From positions 1 to 64,000 of the forward strand of contig JAAYVG010000005.1 of assembly GCA_012517285.1 (NCBI GenBank): DNA of 64,000 nt. The letters are read 5' to 3'. Both the position numbers and the translations under genes were made by a program. Under the pieces are notes generated by a model that saw nothing but the letters and a program-made list of their open reading frames with translations, was not told where the DNA came from and ran no database searches. This document shows, piece by piece, positions 24,406-32,655 of the stretch. This DNA is from Elusimicrobiota bacterium. Lineage in GTDB: Bacteria; Elusimicrobiota; Elusimicrobia; Elusimicrobiales; UBA9959. How positions within the stretch are numbered: the first letter of the stretch is position 1; each line of letters begins with the position of its first letter.

Positions 24406-26355
24406 ATGAAATGGTTGATTGTAATATACGGTATTAATTCGATATTTGCTCAGACTCTGATAATAAGAGAGATATCGTCAAGCTTCTATTCAAATGAGAT
24501 ATTTATTTCCCTTTCAATAGCTGGGTGGCTCTTTGCATCTATAATCGGCGTCTATATCTCCAAATTTTTTAATAGAGATGCTTTTATTAAGGCATATCAC
24601 ATACTCTCACCCTATCTTATTCTTATACTCTTGCTAATTATAAAAATTATAAAGATTAAGACTTCACCACTCTCAGAAGATCAGGATTTTTTCTTTTCAG
24701 CGTTTATATCTTTTTTATCCTCACTTGTATTCAGCAGCCTTAACGGTATATATTATATACTTGTATCCGATAAATCACGAGACAAATATATCAAAACATA
24801 TTTTTTTGATTCAGCGGGCTGTCTGCTTGGAGGGATACTTATATATCTTTTTATATCAGCTGTAAAAACAGAATATATAATAATATTCCTTACCTGTTTA
24901 AATATATTTTTTCTATCAAAATCACTAAAAAATTTTAGGTATATTCTATTGCTTTTTTTGATTCTTCCAACTATATTATTAACACAAAAAATATTAAAAG
25001 CATCTTACGCTAACAAAGTGCTTATAGATTCATCTAACTCAGAGTTTTCACGTATAGATGTTTATAAAAATGCTGATAATATTTTTATTTATTCAAATTC
25101 TGAGCTTGCATATAGTGATGTTAAGGATATGTCTCTTGAAGCGGAAACGCATATCCCTGCTCTTTTTGTTTCTAAGATAGAAAAGGTAGGAGTCATTGGC
25201 TCAAATCTAAATATTGCCGATGAGCTTATGAAATATACAACATCTGTTTATATAATAGCTGATGATATAAAGCTGTATGATTATCAAAAAAAATATTTGA
25301 AGTTGAGCAGATATCCTTTTTTTTTAAAACCAGAAAAACTTTATGATGAAAATGGATTTGATCTTATCCTGATATCAAACAAATTTCCTGAAAGCATATA
25401 TTCAAACAAGTTTTATTCATTTGAATTTTTTAGGACATTAAAAGAAACATTGAAACCTGATGGGGTTTTATCCATTACGCTTCCATATACGAATGCAATA
25501 CCGAAGAAAGAGTTAAAAAAATCCATAAATATTCTTTTAAATACTCTTTCATCAGTGTTTAAAAATGTAAGGGCATTTTATGATGAGGATATAATTATAC
25601 TATCATCCAATTCTGATATCAAGGCAAGCGATAACTCTAAAATCATAAAAAATACAAAATTTTTAACAACTGGATATATTAATTATCTTTTATCAAGAGA
25701 GTTTCATTTTGAGTCTAATGCTGAAATAAATTTATCAGAAAAGCCATCGTTTTTTCTTAATACAACTCTATATGAACTCTCAAAGTTTTATCCTAATCTC
25801 ACATCTTTTCTTGTCGATAATATGAGATATGCAGGATATCTGTTTTATGGGCTAATAATTTTCTTATCAATCATTTTACGCAGTAAAAATAAGATATTCA
25901 GCAGTATGTTTATAGCTTCATTTATATCTATGTCTGTAGAAATCATATCGATATTTCTTTTTCAGATTAATTATGGATATATATACAGGGATGTGGTTGT
26001 GATTGTGAGCTTGTTTATGATAGGGAGTGCTTGTGGAATCAAAGTCTTTCAAGAAGGAATCATAAAAAAAAGAATGGATAAATTCCTTTTTTTGATTCCA
26101 ATAACGCTAATATTTTTTAAAATAAGTTTTTATCTATATTTTGTAAATTTTATTGCTGCTCTGATAAATTCTCACACATATGCATTGTTTATAAAACATT
26201 CTGATGTTGAACCACAAAAAATTTATATAACAGATATCATAGGTGGTTTGCTGGCCACATTAATTCTACCTGTATTTTTTATATCGGTTTACGGTGTAAA
26301 AAATTCAATTTTAATGATATCAATTTTAAATCTGATTTCAATTATTAATTCGTAG
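24406..26355 (+). CDS. Polytopic membrane protein with degenerate spermidine-synthase-like region
   Basis: The 649-residue protein begins INSIFAQTLIIREISSSFYS followed by NEIFISLSIAGWLFASIIG, the pattern of membrane-fused spermidine-synthase-like proteins. About six membrane segments precede a soluble region (roughly residues 195-455), and five or more follow. In the soluble part AETHIPALFVSKIEKVGVIG corresponds to the synthase Y.E...HP.L.......LVIGGGDG stretch, but the glycine-rich SAM site reads GSNLNIAD and the catalytic acidic residues are not evident. It therefore seems unlikely to make polyamines. There is no strong ribosome binding site. Function is unknown. Confidence 0.65.
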   Translation: MKWLIVIYGINSIFAQTLIIREISSSFYSNEIFISLSIAGWLFASIIGVYISKFFNRDAFIKAYHILSPYLILILLLIIKIIKIKTSPLSEDQDFFFSAFISFLSSLVFSSLNGIYYILVSDKSRDKYIKTYFFDSAGCLLGGILIYLFISAVKTEYIIIFLTCLNIFFLSKSLKNFRYILLLFLILPTILLTQKILKASYANKVLIDSSNSEFSRIDVYKNADNIFIYSNSELAYSDVKDMSLEAETHIPALFVSKIEKVGVIGSNLNIADELMKYTTSVYIIADDIKLYDYQKKYLKLSRYPFFLKPEKLYDENGFDLILISNKFPESIYSNKFYSFEFFRTLKETLKPDGVLSITLPYTNAIPKKELKKSINILLNTLSSVFKNVRAFYDEDIIILSSNSDIKASDNSKIIKNTKFLTTGYINYLLSREFHFESNAEINLSEKPSFFLNTTLYELSKFYPNLTSFLVDNMRYAGYLFYGLIIFLSIILRSKNKIFSSMFIASFISMSVEIISIFLFQINYGYIYRDVVVIVSLFMIGSACGIKVFQEGIIKKRMDKFLFLIPITLIFFKISFYLYFVNFIAALINSHTYALFIKHSDVEPQKIYITDIIGGLLATLILPVFFISVYGVKNSILMISILNLISIINS

Positions 26356-27415
26356 ATTTTATATTTATTAATACAATTTCTGGCTTAGCTAAGAATCTTA
26401 ATTGCGGTCCCCAAGTTCCTTCTCCAGAGCTCACATAAAGAAGAGAGTTTTTGTTTGCATATTCACCGCAGAAGTATTTATAACCCAAACGTGTTAATAG
26501 GTGAAATGGAAATATCTGACCACAGTGTGTATGGCCGCTCAACATCAGAAGTTCATATTTATCTGATATCTCTTTAAAATATAGTGGTTGGTGTGAAACA
26601 AAAATATTAAAATAATCCTTTTTATAATTTTTGCCTATAAACTCAATAACCTTACTTTTATCCAGTTCTTCTGTTCTTATATCAGAAATCCCTATTATGT
26701 TTATCCTGCCAAGCAGATCAGATCTGTCCTTCAATAGATCAAAGTTCAAATCTTTTACAATTGACTCTGTCCTTACTGCTCCGTAATAATACTCATGATT
26801 TCCAAGAACAAAAAAAACTGGAAACCTCAAATCTTTTAGCTTTTTGATATTTTTATCAAGAACAAATCCAGGATCAACAAAATCACCGCCTATGATGAGT
26901 GCATCTGGATTTTCATTAGCTATTTTATCAATAACTCTTGAAAAAAGTTTGTTTTTATATGTTGAATCAAGGTGTATATCAGATATAAAGATTAATTTAT
27001 AATTTTTATCTACATATTTTGACTCAAAACTAAGTTTTGTAAAATCAGGAATAGTTACAGCATTATAAAATGATTTTATAAGTATTACAATAGAGGTAAT
27101 AAAGGTTATCCAGAATACATTTTTGAACGGGAAGGGATGAATCTTCAATGTTATATTTGCTATTAAAATGAAAAATGAAAGTATAACAACATATCCCATC
27201 CATATATATCCTGTAGTTGAAAGAATTTCAAAAAAATTATTATTAAGTCTATGTCGTATAAAAAGCGTTAATAGACTTATTGTGCAGATTAGATAAACAG
27301 AAATTATAGCAAAGGTTTTTTTAATGCCTGCTTTTGAAAAAAATGAGGCAATGTAGTAGTGTAGATAGAGATAAAAAAATATTAAAAGTATAAAAAGAAA
27401 TATAAATTTTTTCAT
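26345..27415 (-). CDS. Membrane-anchored metallophosphoesterase
   Basis: The 356-residue protein has four N-terminal membrane segments (about residues 1-125) and a calcineurin-like phosphoesterase domain. The metal-site motifs are seen in order: LIFISDIHLDS, DALIIGGDFVDPG, FFVLGNHEYYYGA, FVSHQPLY and LLMLSGHTHCGQIFP. This resembles the YkuE/YaeI type, whose members act on membrane lipids such as UDP-diacylglucosamine or are of unknown substrate. Its 3' end overlaps that of the convergent membrane-protein gene by 11 bases. Substrate cannot be told from sequence. Confidence 0.87.
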   Translation of the reverse strand: MKKFIFLFILLIFFYLYLHYYIASFFSKAGIKKTFAIISVYLICTISLLTLFIRHRLNNNFFEILSTTGYIWMGYVVILSFFILIANITLKIHPFPFKNVFWITFITSIVILIKSFYNAVTIPDFTKLSFESKYVDKNYKLIFISDIHLDSTYKNKLFSRVIDKIANENPDALIIGGDFVDPGFVLDKNIKKLKDLRFPVFFVLGNHEYYYGAVRTESIVKDLNFDLLKDRSDLLGRINIIGISDIRTEELDKSKVIEFIGKNYKKDYFNIFVSHQPLYFKEISDKYELLMLSGHTHCGQIFPFHLLTRLGYKYFCGEYANKNSLLYVSSGEGTWGPQLRFLAKPEIVLINIKSTN

Positions 27416-27519
27416 AAATCACCGTTTAAAAAATTATCAAGACTTATCAGAATAAATAAATTTTACAATTTTTTGTTTATCTAACACCTGTTCAAGAATT
27501 AAATTTTTTACCTGTTAAA

Positions 27520-28470
27520 TTACTTCATTTTTTTATATAGTTCTTTTTCCTGAGATGTTATGGCATCAGGGATATCTATTAAAATTTTTACATAAAGATC
27601 ACCACGTGTGCCATCATTTTTGTAGAGTCCTCTGTTTCTTATTCTTAGCTTTGTGTTGGTGTGAGTCATGGGAGGAATCTTTATTTTTATAAAACCACCA
27701 TCAGGTGATGATATCTCAACATCATCACCGAGAGCTGCCTGACGTGGTGATATGAGTGTCTCAGTAATGATATCATAGTCTGAAACAGTAAATTTCTCAT
27801 CCTGTATTATTTTTATTTTCAAATACAGATCACCTGTCCTGTTACCTGATTTAAGTCCTTGTCCTTTAAGCTTTATAACAGAACCATCTTTTATCCCTTT
27901 TGGGATATTAACCTTTATCTCTTTGACTTGATTGTTGTATCTGAGTGATAGCTTCTTTACAGAAGGATTTAATATCTCATAGAGCGTAAGCTGGAGCTCT
28001 GATTCGATGTTTAGATCGTTCAAATTACCAAAGCTTTCAAACTCTTCATTTTCATCCAGCGAGGATCTAAATGTTTTCCTTCTGTCATCATTGTCAGTAG
28101 ACGAAAAAAAATCAAAGCCTCCACCAAATATCGTTTTAAAAAAATCACTGAAATCATTAAAGTTTCCAGTTTTATATCTGTACTGTCCTGAGCCTGCATT
28201 GTTAAAATTAAACCCGTTCGGTGGTGGTGTAAATTCATCACCCTGCTGCCAGCCTGAACCCAAGTTATCATACATCTTTCTTTTATTGGAGTCGGATAAA
28301 ACCTCATAGGCTTCATTTATCTCTTTAAACTTTGACTCTGCTTCCTTATTGCCATGGTTCCTATCAGGATGATATTTCATCGCTAACTTTCTGTATGCAG
28401 ATTTTATCTCATTCTGAGAAGCATTTTTAGATACACCTAATATTTTATAATAATCTTTATATTCTGGCAT
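27520..28470 (-). CDS. DnaJ-like co-chaperone without zinc finger (CbpA type)
   Basis: J-domain proteins stimulate Hsp70 (DnaK) ATPase and deliver substrates. The 316-residue protein has an N-terminal J domain ([23 protein letters not shown] at residues 34-36), a Gly/Phe/Asn-rich linker (about 75-140) and the C-terminal substrate-binding domains ([55 protein letters not shown]). The CxxCxGxG zinc-finger region of true DnaJ is absent. A GGAGG site precedes the ATG. No dnaK or grpE gene is nearby. Confidence 0.9.
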   Translation of the reverse strand: MPEYKDYYKILGVSKNASQNEIKSAYRKLAMKYHPDRNHGNKEAESKFKEINEAYEVLSDSNKRKMYDNLGSGWQQGDEFTPPPNGFNFNNAGSGQYRYKTGNFNDFSDFFKTIFGGGFDFFSSTDNDDRRKTFRSSLDENEEFESFGNLNDLNIESELQLTLYEILNPSVKKLSLRYNNQVKEIKVNIPKGIKDGSVIKLKGQGLKSGNRTGDLYLKIKIIQDEKFTVSDYDIITETLISPRQAALGDDVEISSPDGGFIKIKIPPMTHTNTKLRIRNRGLYKNDGTRGDLYVKILIDIPDAITSQEKELYKKMK

Positions 28471-28549
28471 ATTTCCTCCATCAAAGTGTCTGCATCAAAA
28501 AAATATAATTAAAGTTATTTATTTGTTACATTCAGTTGAATTGCTGATA

Positions 28550-28738
28550 TTAGTTACTCTTTTCTGTATTCTTCTTATAAAAAAATAAAAATAATACAAG
28601 CGATAACAGCAGATATCCGAGCAGTGCTCTCTCTATCCTATATTCCTTTGTTTTTATAAAAAAAGGAAGCAGTTTGCTAAGCAATGCAACAGCAACTATA
28701 TTTGATATGAATATTATTAATTTTTTTCTATCGTTCAT
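28550..28738 (-). CDS. Small membrane protein of unknown function
   Basis: A 62-residue product with two predicted membrane segments (KLIIFISNIVAVALLSKLLP and ALLGYLLLSLVLFLFFY) separated by a charged turn (KTKEYRIERA) and ending in a basic tail. Its start overlaps the end of the PAS-domain gene by 11 bases, which supports it as a real coupled gene in the minus-strand operon. I recognise no family. Confidence 0.55.
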   Translation of the reverse strand: MNDRKKLIIFISNIVAVALLSKLLPFFIKTKEYRIERALLGYLLLSLVLFLFFYKKNTEKSN

Positions 28739-29087
28739 GTTTAGATATTATACTTAAATCCTGAAATATAAGAGTATATCCTACAATGCTCTGATTGGTA
28801 TCCTTTATCTGCATACTACTGTATCCTATTCTCAGTATAAACTCAGCATGGGTTATGTTCATCTCTCCCCTTCTTACTGTTTTATTTTCACTGATCATAT
28901 CATATACAAGATCCTCAAACTCAGTATATTGATTTAATACATCTTTGTAATTTTTGTTAATAAGTTCTTCTCTATTTAAATGAAGAATTTTTTCTGCCAT
29001 AGGATTTAAATAGAGTATATTACCATCTACGTCAAAGCTTATTATCCCACTCTTCAAGTTTTCGAGAATCAGTTTATGTATATCCAT
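28728..29087 (-). CDS. Stand-alone PAS domain protein
   Basis: The 119-residue protein is a single PAS sensor domain: ILENLKSGIISFDVDGNILY then LNPMAEKILHLNREELINKN, YKDVL, an RRGEMNI segment and GYTLIFQDLSIISKHER. The last motif (FQD then SE or RE) usually leads into a histidine kinase dimerisation helix, but the gene ends there, so no output domain is attached. It may be a remnant of an NtrB/AtoS-like kinase or a small sensor or adaptor. It sits between marC-like and small membrane-protein genes on the minus strand. Confidence 0.75.
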   Translation of the reverse strand: MDIHKLILENLKSGIISFDVDGNILYLNPMAEKILHLNREELINKNYKDVLNQYTEFEDLVYDMISENKTVRRGEMNITHAEFILRIGYSSMQIKDTNQSIVGYTLIFQDLSIISKHER

Positions 29088-29104
29088 AATTATATTCTAT
29101 AAAA

Positions 29105-29737
29105 TTAAAACACAAGTTTAAGACCATCAAGTGTTATTTCTATCGCTATAGCAAAAAGTATAAATGCAGAAAGTTTTGAGATTATCTGTTGCTTTGAATA
29201 ATCAAGCTTTTTAATTATTGCTGATGAGTATCTGTAAAATATATATATGCTTGCTGAAGCAAGAAATATACCAGCTATTATAGAGGCTATCTCATTTAGT
29301 GTTCTTATATCAAACGCAGGCTTTATCGGGCTAAGGCTTATTGTTATGGATATGCTCCCTGGTCCTGCTGTCAGCGGAAGTGTCATAGGATAGAATGCAG
29401 TCTTTTCATCTATTCTCATACACTCCCTTCGTTCTTCTTCAGAAATTTTTGGTTGATCATTGAGCATCTTCCATGCGGTGTTAAAAAGGAGTATCCCTCC
29501 TGCAATTTTGATCACTGGAACTGATATCCCAAATATTCCTAATATCCAGCTACCAATTATGAGTGATGATGTGAGAAGATAAAACGAATACTTGGCCACC
29601 ATATATGCTACCCTGTTCTGTCTCTTCTGTCCGAGCTCATAGGTGAGCTCATTAAATATTGGTGACATAGCCGGTGGATTGAGTATTGGAAATAGTGTTA
29701 AAAAGGTTAAAAAGGCTTTGCTTATGAATTCAAGCAT
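29105..29737 (-). CDS. MarC family integral membrane protein
   Basis: The 210-residue protein has about six membrane segments and the UPF0056 pattern: FLTLFPILNPPAMSPIFNEL near the start, IKIAGGILLFNTAWKML, then a charged loop, and FYPMTLPLTAGPGSISITI, the family PLAIPL.AGPG motif. Despite the name, members are not proven to give multiple antibiotic resistance and their transport role is unsettled. It overlaps the upstream coiled-coil protein gene by eight bases and precedes the PAS gene by 17 bases, so the four genes probably share a transcript. Confidence 0.88.
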   Translation of the reverse strand: MLEFISKAFLTFLTLFPILNPPAMSPIFNELTYELGQKRQNRVAYMVAKYSFYLLTSSLIIGSWILGIFGISVPVIKIAGGILLFNTAWKMLNDQPKISEEERRECMRIDEKTAFYPMTLPLTAGPGSISITISLSPIKPAFDIRTLNEIASIIAGIFLASASIYIFYRYSSAIIKKLDYSKQQIISKLSAFILFAIAIEITLDGLKLVF

Positions 29738-30284
29738 CTTTTGTTCCTTGCTTCAACACCTTTATCGGTGTAAATTTAATTCTTATGTTTTGAGCATTTA
29801 CTAAAGCATTAAATGATGGGTTAGATGATTCCACCACAATGACTGTTTCTTTCTTTGAATGTGATTTCAACATCTCATCAAAATAAAAATTATCAAAGTA
29901 TAATATGCCACCTGAGTCTGCATCTATCAATTCTATCCTTCCAAATATAAATGATATGGAGTAAGATGTCCTGTTCTCCACTGATATATCAAATTTTATC
30001 CCTTCCTTGGTTGCTCCCTTTAAAATCTGAGAACTTATCAGAGATAGCCTTATTTCCTCTAAAGATGTTTTTTCAGATGCACTGCCAGTTTTTTCAAGAG
30101 CCTTTATTCTTTTTTCAAGAGAAATGATTTTTTTTTCAAGGTATGATAGTCTTTTTTCAATGGTGTTCTGGGTGTTTGTTCCTTTTTTCGTGGTTTTGAG
30201 ATCAGCCGATGTAACAAAAAAAACAATAAAAAACAAAAAACTCAGATTCTTTAGTTTTTTTATCTTTCTAAACACTTCTTTCAT
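29730..30284 (-). CDS. Secreted or membrane-anchored coiled-coil protein of unknown function
   Basis: The 184-residue product has an N-terminal hydrophobic stretch (LSFLFFIVFFVTSADL) after a basic start, which could be a signal peptide or anchor. A heptad-rich coiled coil follows (TIEKRLSYLEKKIISLEKRI, about residues 40-66). The C-terminal beta-rich part (about 90-180) contains FDISVENRTSYSISFIFGRI and VIVVESSNPSFNALVNAQNI, which look like an Ig-like sandwich. It heads the minus-strand run with the MarC gene. Family not recognised. Confidence 0.65.
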   Translation of the reverse strand: MKEVFRKIKKLKNLSFLFFIVFFVTSADLKTTKKGTNTQNTIEKRLSYLEKKIISLEKRIKALEKTGSASEKTSLEEIRLSLISSQILKGATKEGIKFDISVENRTSYSISFIFGRIELIDADSGGILYFDNFYFDEMLKSHSKKETVIVVESSNPSFNALVNAQNIRIKFTPIKVLKQGTKDA

Positions 30285-30456
30285 TTTTAATTTACATACA
30301 TCTCAAAAAAAACTTTTTTATAACCTTTGCTCAGTCCAAGTATGTTTTTTAAAAATTTCTTATTAAATTTTTTTATTTCTCTTAAATATATTATTTTCAT
30401 AAATATATTTTAGCATTTTTATTTTTACATGTAATATTTTTGATAGAATTGTTTAT
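30285..30456. other. AT-rich divergent intergenic region
   Basis: This 172-base AT-rich stretch separates divergent genes. Its only clear signal is the -10 box TAGAAT at 30444-30449 for the plus-strand acid-phosphatase gene. A shadow frame here has no coding support. Confidence 0.5.
30444..30449 (+). promoter_or_regulatory. -10 box 7 nt before the start codon (leaderless promoter candidate)
   Basis: TTGATAGAATT places TAGAAT at 30444-30449, only 7 bases before the ATG at 30457, with no ribosome binding site between. The same word and spacing occur before the MFS gene at 31458. A -35 box is poor here (TTTACA at 30424-30429, 14-base spacer). Confidence 0.5.
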
Positions 30457-31161
30457 ATGAATAAAAAGAAATTTATATTGTTATTTCTTTTAGGAACTCT
30501 CTTATCCTGTTCCAGTGTTAATGATAAACAGGTTATAGTCAGCGGAGATGAGCAAAGACTTGTTTATTATGTGGATATTAAAAATCCAATGTTCCTTAAT
30601 TTTCCACCGCCTCCAGCAGCCGGTTCGGATGAAGAGAAAAGAGATTTTTTGATACTGCACGAATGGCAGGATAAAAGGACTGATAAAGACTGTGAGTTAG
30701 CAAATGCTGAGTCGCATGCAGATTATGAAGAGCTTTTTGGTGATATATCGCCTTTTATCAATCCTGAGCCTGAGGATCTTAAAAAAACATTAAAAGATAT
30801 AAAAAAAGAAACAGATTATATCGTTGGTATCGTAAAGGAAAGATATAACAGACCAAGGCCTTTTCATAAAGATGAGACTCTATCTCCATGCCTTGGAAAG
30901 ATTGGAGGCCTTGCCTACCCAAGCGGCCATGCAACAATATCAAGGGTTTATGCAAACCTTTTATCAGATCTTGTCCCTGCGCGTTCAGATGAGTTCTTTA
31001 AGAGAGCTGATCTGGTAGCATTAAACAGGGTGATTGGTGGTGTCCATCACCCAACTGATATTGAGGCCGGTAAAAAACTTGGTGATATAATATATAATGA
31101 GTTTAAAAAGGATAAAAATTTTCAGCATAATTTAGTAAAACTTAGATCCTACCTGAAATAA
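30457..31161 (+). CDS. PAP2-family acid phosphatase lipoprotein
   Basis: The 234-residue protein begins with a lipoprotein signal (MNKKKFILLFLLGTLLSCSS, Cys18). The PAP2 phosphatase motifs follow: KERYNRPRPF (K......RP region), YPSGHATISRVYANL (PSGH) and NRVIGGVHHPTDIEAGKKLG (SR.....H...D region). The layout matches class A bacterial nonspecific acid phosphatases, periplasmic enzymes that remove phosphate from organic monoesters, rather than membrane-spanning lipid phosphatases. The early HEWQDKRTDKDCELANAESH segment also fits that class. Start is predicted leaderless. Confidence 0.88.
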   Translation: MNKKKFILLFLLGTLLSCSSVNDKQVIVSGDEQRLVYYVDIKNPMFLNFPPPPAAGSDEEKRDFLILHEWQDKRTDKDCELANAESHADYEELFGDISPFINPEPEDLKKTLKDIKKETDYIVGIVKERYNRPRPFHKDETLSPCLGKIGGLAYPSGHATISRVYANLLSDLVPARSDEFFKRADLVALNRVIGGVHHPTDIEAGKKLGDIIYNEFKKDKNFQHNLVKLRSYLK

Positions 31162-31232
31162 GGGTCGCTGAAAAACTGCAGGTTAAGGTTAAGATTAAGG
31201 TTAAGAGAAAACCACAAATCTCCACCGAACCC

Positions 31233-31267
31233 GAACCTGAAGTAACCTACGCGGTTACTTTTGGTTC
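31233..31267. repeat. REP-like hairpin with AACC-TACGC-GGTT core
   Basis: AAGTAACC (31240-31247) pairs with GGTTACTT (31253-31260) around the loop TACGC. A further GAACC/GGTTC pair (31233-31237 with 31263-31267) is separated by 2-base internal loops. The core is the same as in the two palindromes before the RAYT gene at 20638-20734, about 10.5 kb away, so it is probably a mobilised copy. Confidence 0.65.
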
Positions 31268-31316
31268 TTCCCAAATAACTAGACAACCAAACAACTAAAT
31301 AACCAATTTGTTCTTC

Positions 31317-31389
31317 CTAAACAACTAAATAACCAGATAACCAATTTATCTGTCTTCATCTGATGTCTTATCCGTTTACATCCTGATGA
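31317..31389. repeat. Left arm of a 73-bp perfect inverted repeat (partner 41670-41742)
   Basis: These 73 bases are the exact reverse complement of 41670-41742. They include CATCTGATGTCTTATCC and TTTACATCCTGATGA. Next to the arm a 20-base segment (TGTTTACATCCTGATGAATC type) is duplicated, and the similarity continues imperfectly on both sides. The block between the arms holds seven complete genes. Confidence 0.85.
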
Positions 31390-31422
31390 ATCTGTTTACA
31401 TCCTGATGATTAAATAACTAAT

Positions 31423-31450
31423 TTGTCAGCCAGTCAAAAATTGATAGAAT
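31423..31450 (+). promoter_or_regulatory. Sigma-70 promoter giving a leaderless MFS transcript
   Basis: TTGTCA at 31423-31428 and TAGAAT at 31445-31450 are spaced by 16 bases. The ATG at 31458 lies 7 bases after the -10 box, at or next to the expected transcription start, and no ribosome binding site fits between them. Confidence 0.65.
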
Positions 31451-31457
31451 TATATAT

Positions 31458-32654
31458 ATGAGTATATATAGAAAGTTTAAGGAAGGACTTTCAAAGAATG
31501 TTCTTTTCCTCGGTATAGTCAGCGGATTAACTGATATATCAAGTGAGATGCTCTATCCTGTTATACCTGTTTTTTTGACAGCCATACTTAAAGCTAATAT
31601 GGAGGTGGTTGGGCTCATAGAGGGTATTGCTGAGGCCACTGCGAGTATATTTAAGATATGGGGTGGATATCTGAGTGATAAATACAGGAAAAGAAAGCCA
31701 TTTGTTGTATGTGGATATTCGCTTTCTGCAATATCAAAGCCTCTTATGGCTCTTGCTTCAAGCTGGTATTTTGTGCTTTTTGTAAGATTTATGGACAGGC
31801 TCGGCAAGGGTATAAGGACATCGCCGAGGGATGCACTCATAGCTGCATCATCCGACAACAAACACTGGGGAAAGGCATTTGGTTTTCACAGAGCCTTTGA
31901 TACACTTGGTGCTGCCATAGGTCCTCTTGCAGCACTCCTGCTATTTCATTTTTTAGGGGAATCTGAAAGTTCTTACAGATATATCTTTTTAATAGCTTTT
32001 ATCCCTGCGGTCCTAAGCATATTTATACTCCGCTATGTGAAGGATATAACATTAGCTGAGAATGTTAAAACGCAAAATAATGTATCAAAAAAAGTTCCAC
32101 TATCAAAGGAGTTTAAAATTTTTACTGTACTTTATTTTATATTTTCTATAGGAAATTCATCCGATGCTTTTTTAATACTTAAAACAAAGTCGCTTGGTTT
32201 TTCTATGACAGAGGTGATGCTTGTTTACTTCACTTATAATATAATTTATGCAATTATTTCAACACCTGCTGGAATGATAGCTGACCGAATAGGCAAGATA
32301 AAGACATTTATTATTGGGCTTTTTATATTTTCTGCTGTTTATTTTGGATTTGGTATAAATCACAGCAGGTCTGTTGTATGGCTGCTGTTTGCACTTTATG
32401 CATTTTATGCTGCATTGAATGAGGGAATATACAAGGCTGTTATCTCTCATCTTACAACCGATGAAAACAGGGGAGCTGCTATGGGTGTATTTCAAGGGAT
32501 ATCTGGGATAGCTGTTTTTGTTGCAAGCTTTTTAGCAGGTATACTCTGGAACAGAGTTTCAGATACTGCTCCATTTATCTTTGGTTCAGCAACTGCTTTT
32601 ATATCAGCAGTTTTAATATTTGTCTGGTCAAAGTGGAAGAGGATAGAGGTATGA
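31458..32654 (+). CDS. Major facilitator superfamily transporter
   Basis: The 398-residue protein has about 12 membrane segments. The MFS loop motif between segments 2 and 3 is seen as GGYLSDKYRKRKPFVVCGY, with the repeat in the second half as GMIADRIGKIKTFIIGL. VRFMDRLGKGIRTSPRDALI is characteristic of a subgroup often annotated as multidrug or unknown-substrate permeases near metal and stress genes. GKAFGFHRAFDTLGAAIGPL also fits that group. Substrate is unknown. Start ATG follows a -10 box by 7 bases. The next gene starts two bases after its stop. Confidence 0.88.
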   Translation: MSIYRKFKEGLSKNVLFLGIVSGLTDISSEMLYPVIPVFLTAILKANMEVVGLIEGIAEATASIFKIWGGYLSDKYRKRKPFVVCGYSLSAISKPLMALASSWYFVLFVRFMDRLGKGIRTSPRDALIAASSDNKHWGKAFGFHRAFDTLGAAIGPLAALLLFHFLGESESSYRYIFLIAFIPAVLSIFILRYVKDITLAENVKTQNNVSKKVPLSKEFKIFTVLYFIFSIGNSSDAFLILKTKSLGFSMTEVMLVYFTYNIIYAIISTPAGMIADRIGKIKTFIIGLFIFSAVYFGFGINHSRSVVWLLFALYAFYAALNEGIYKAVISHLTTDENRGAAMGVFQGISGIAVFVASFLAGILWNRVSDTAPFIFGSATAFISAVLIFVWSKWKRIEV

Positions 32655-32655
32655 T

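Larger units (their letters stand above)
31162..31457. repeat. Repeat-filled gap before the MFS gene
   Basis: This gap holds, in order, four TTAAGG-type hexamers (31181-31205), a REP-like hairpin (31233-31267), tandem words such as ACAACTAAATAACC (31288-31345), the 73-bp inverted-repeat arm (31317-31389) and a promoter (31423-31450). No gene is seen. Confidence 0.7.

Noticed and set aside
31181-31205. Telomere-like TTAAGG hexamer run
   Set aside because: Only about four imperfect units in an intergenic repeat area of a bacterial chromosome; it looks like simple-sequence slippage and not a functional telomere.
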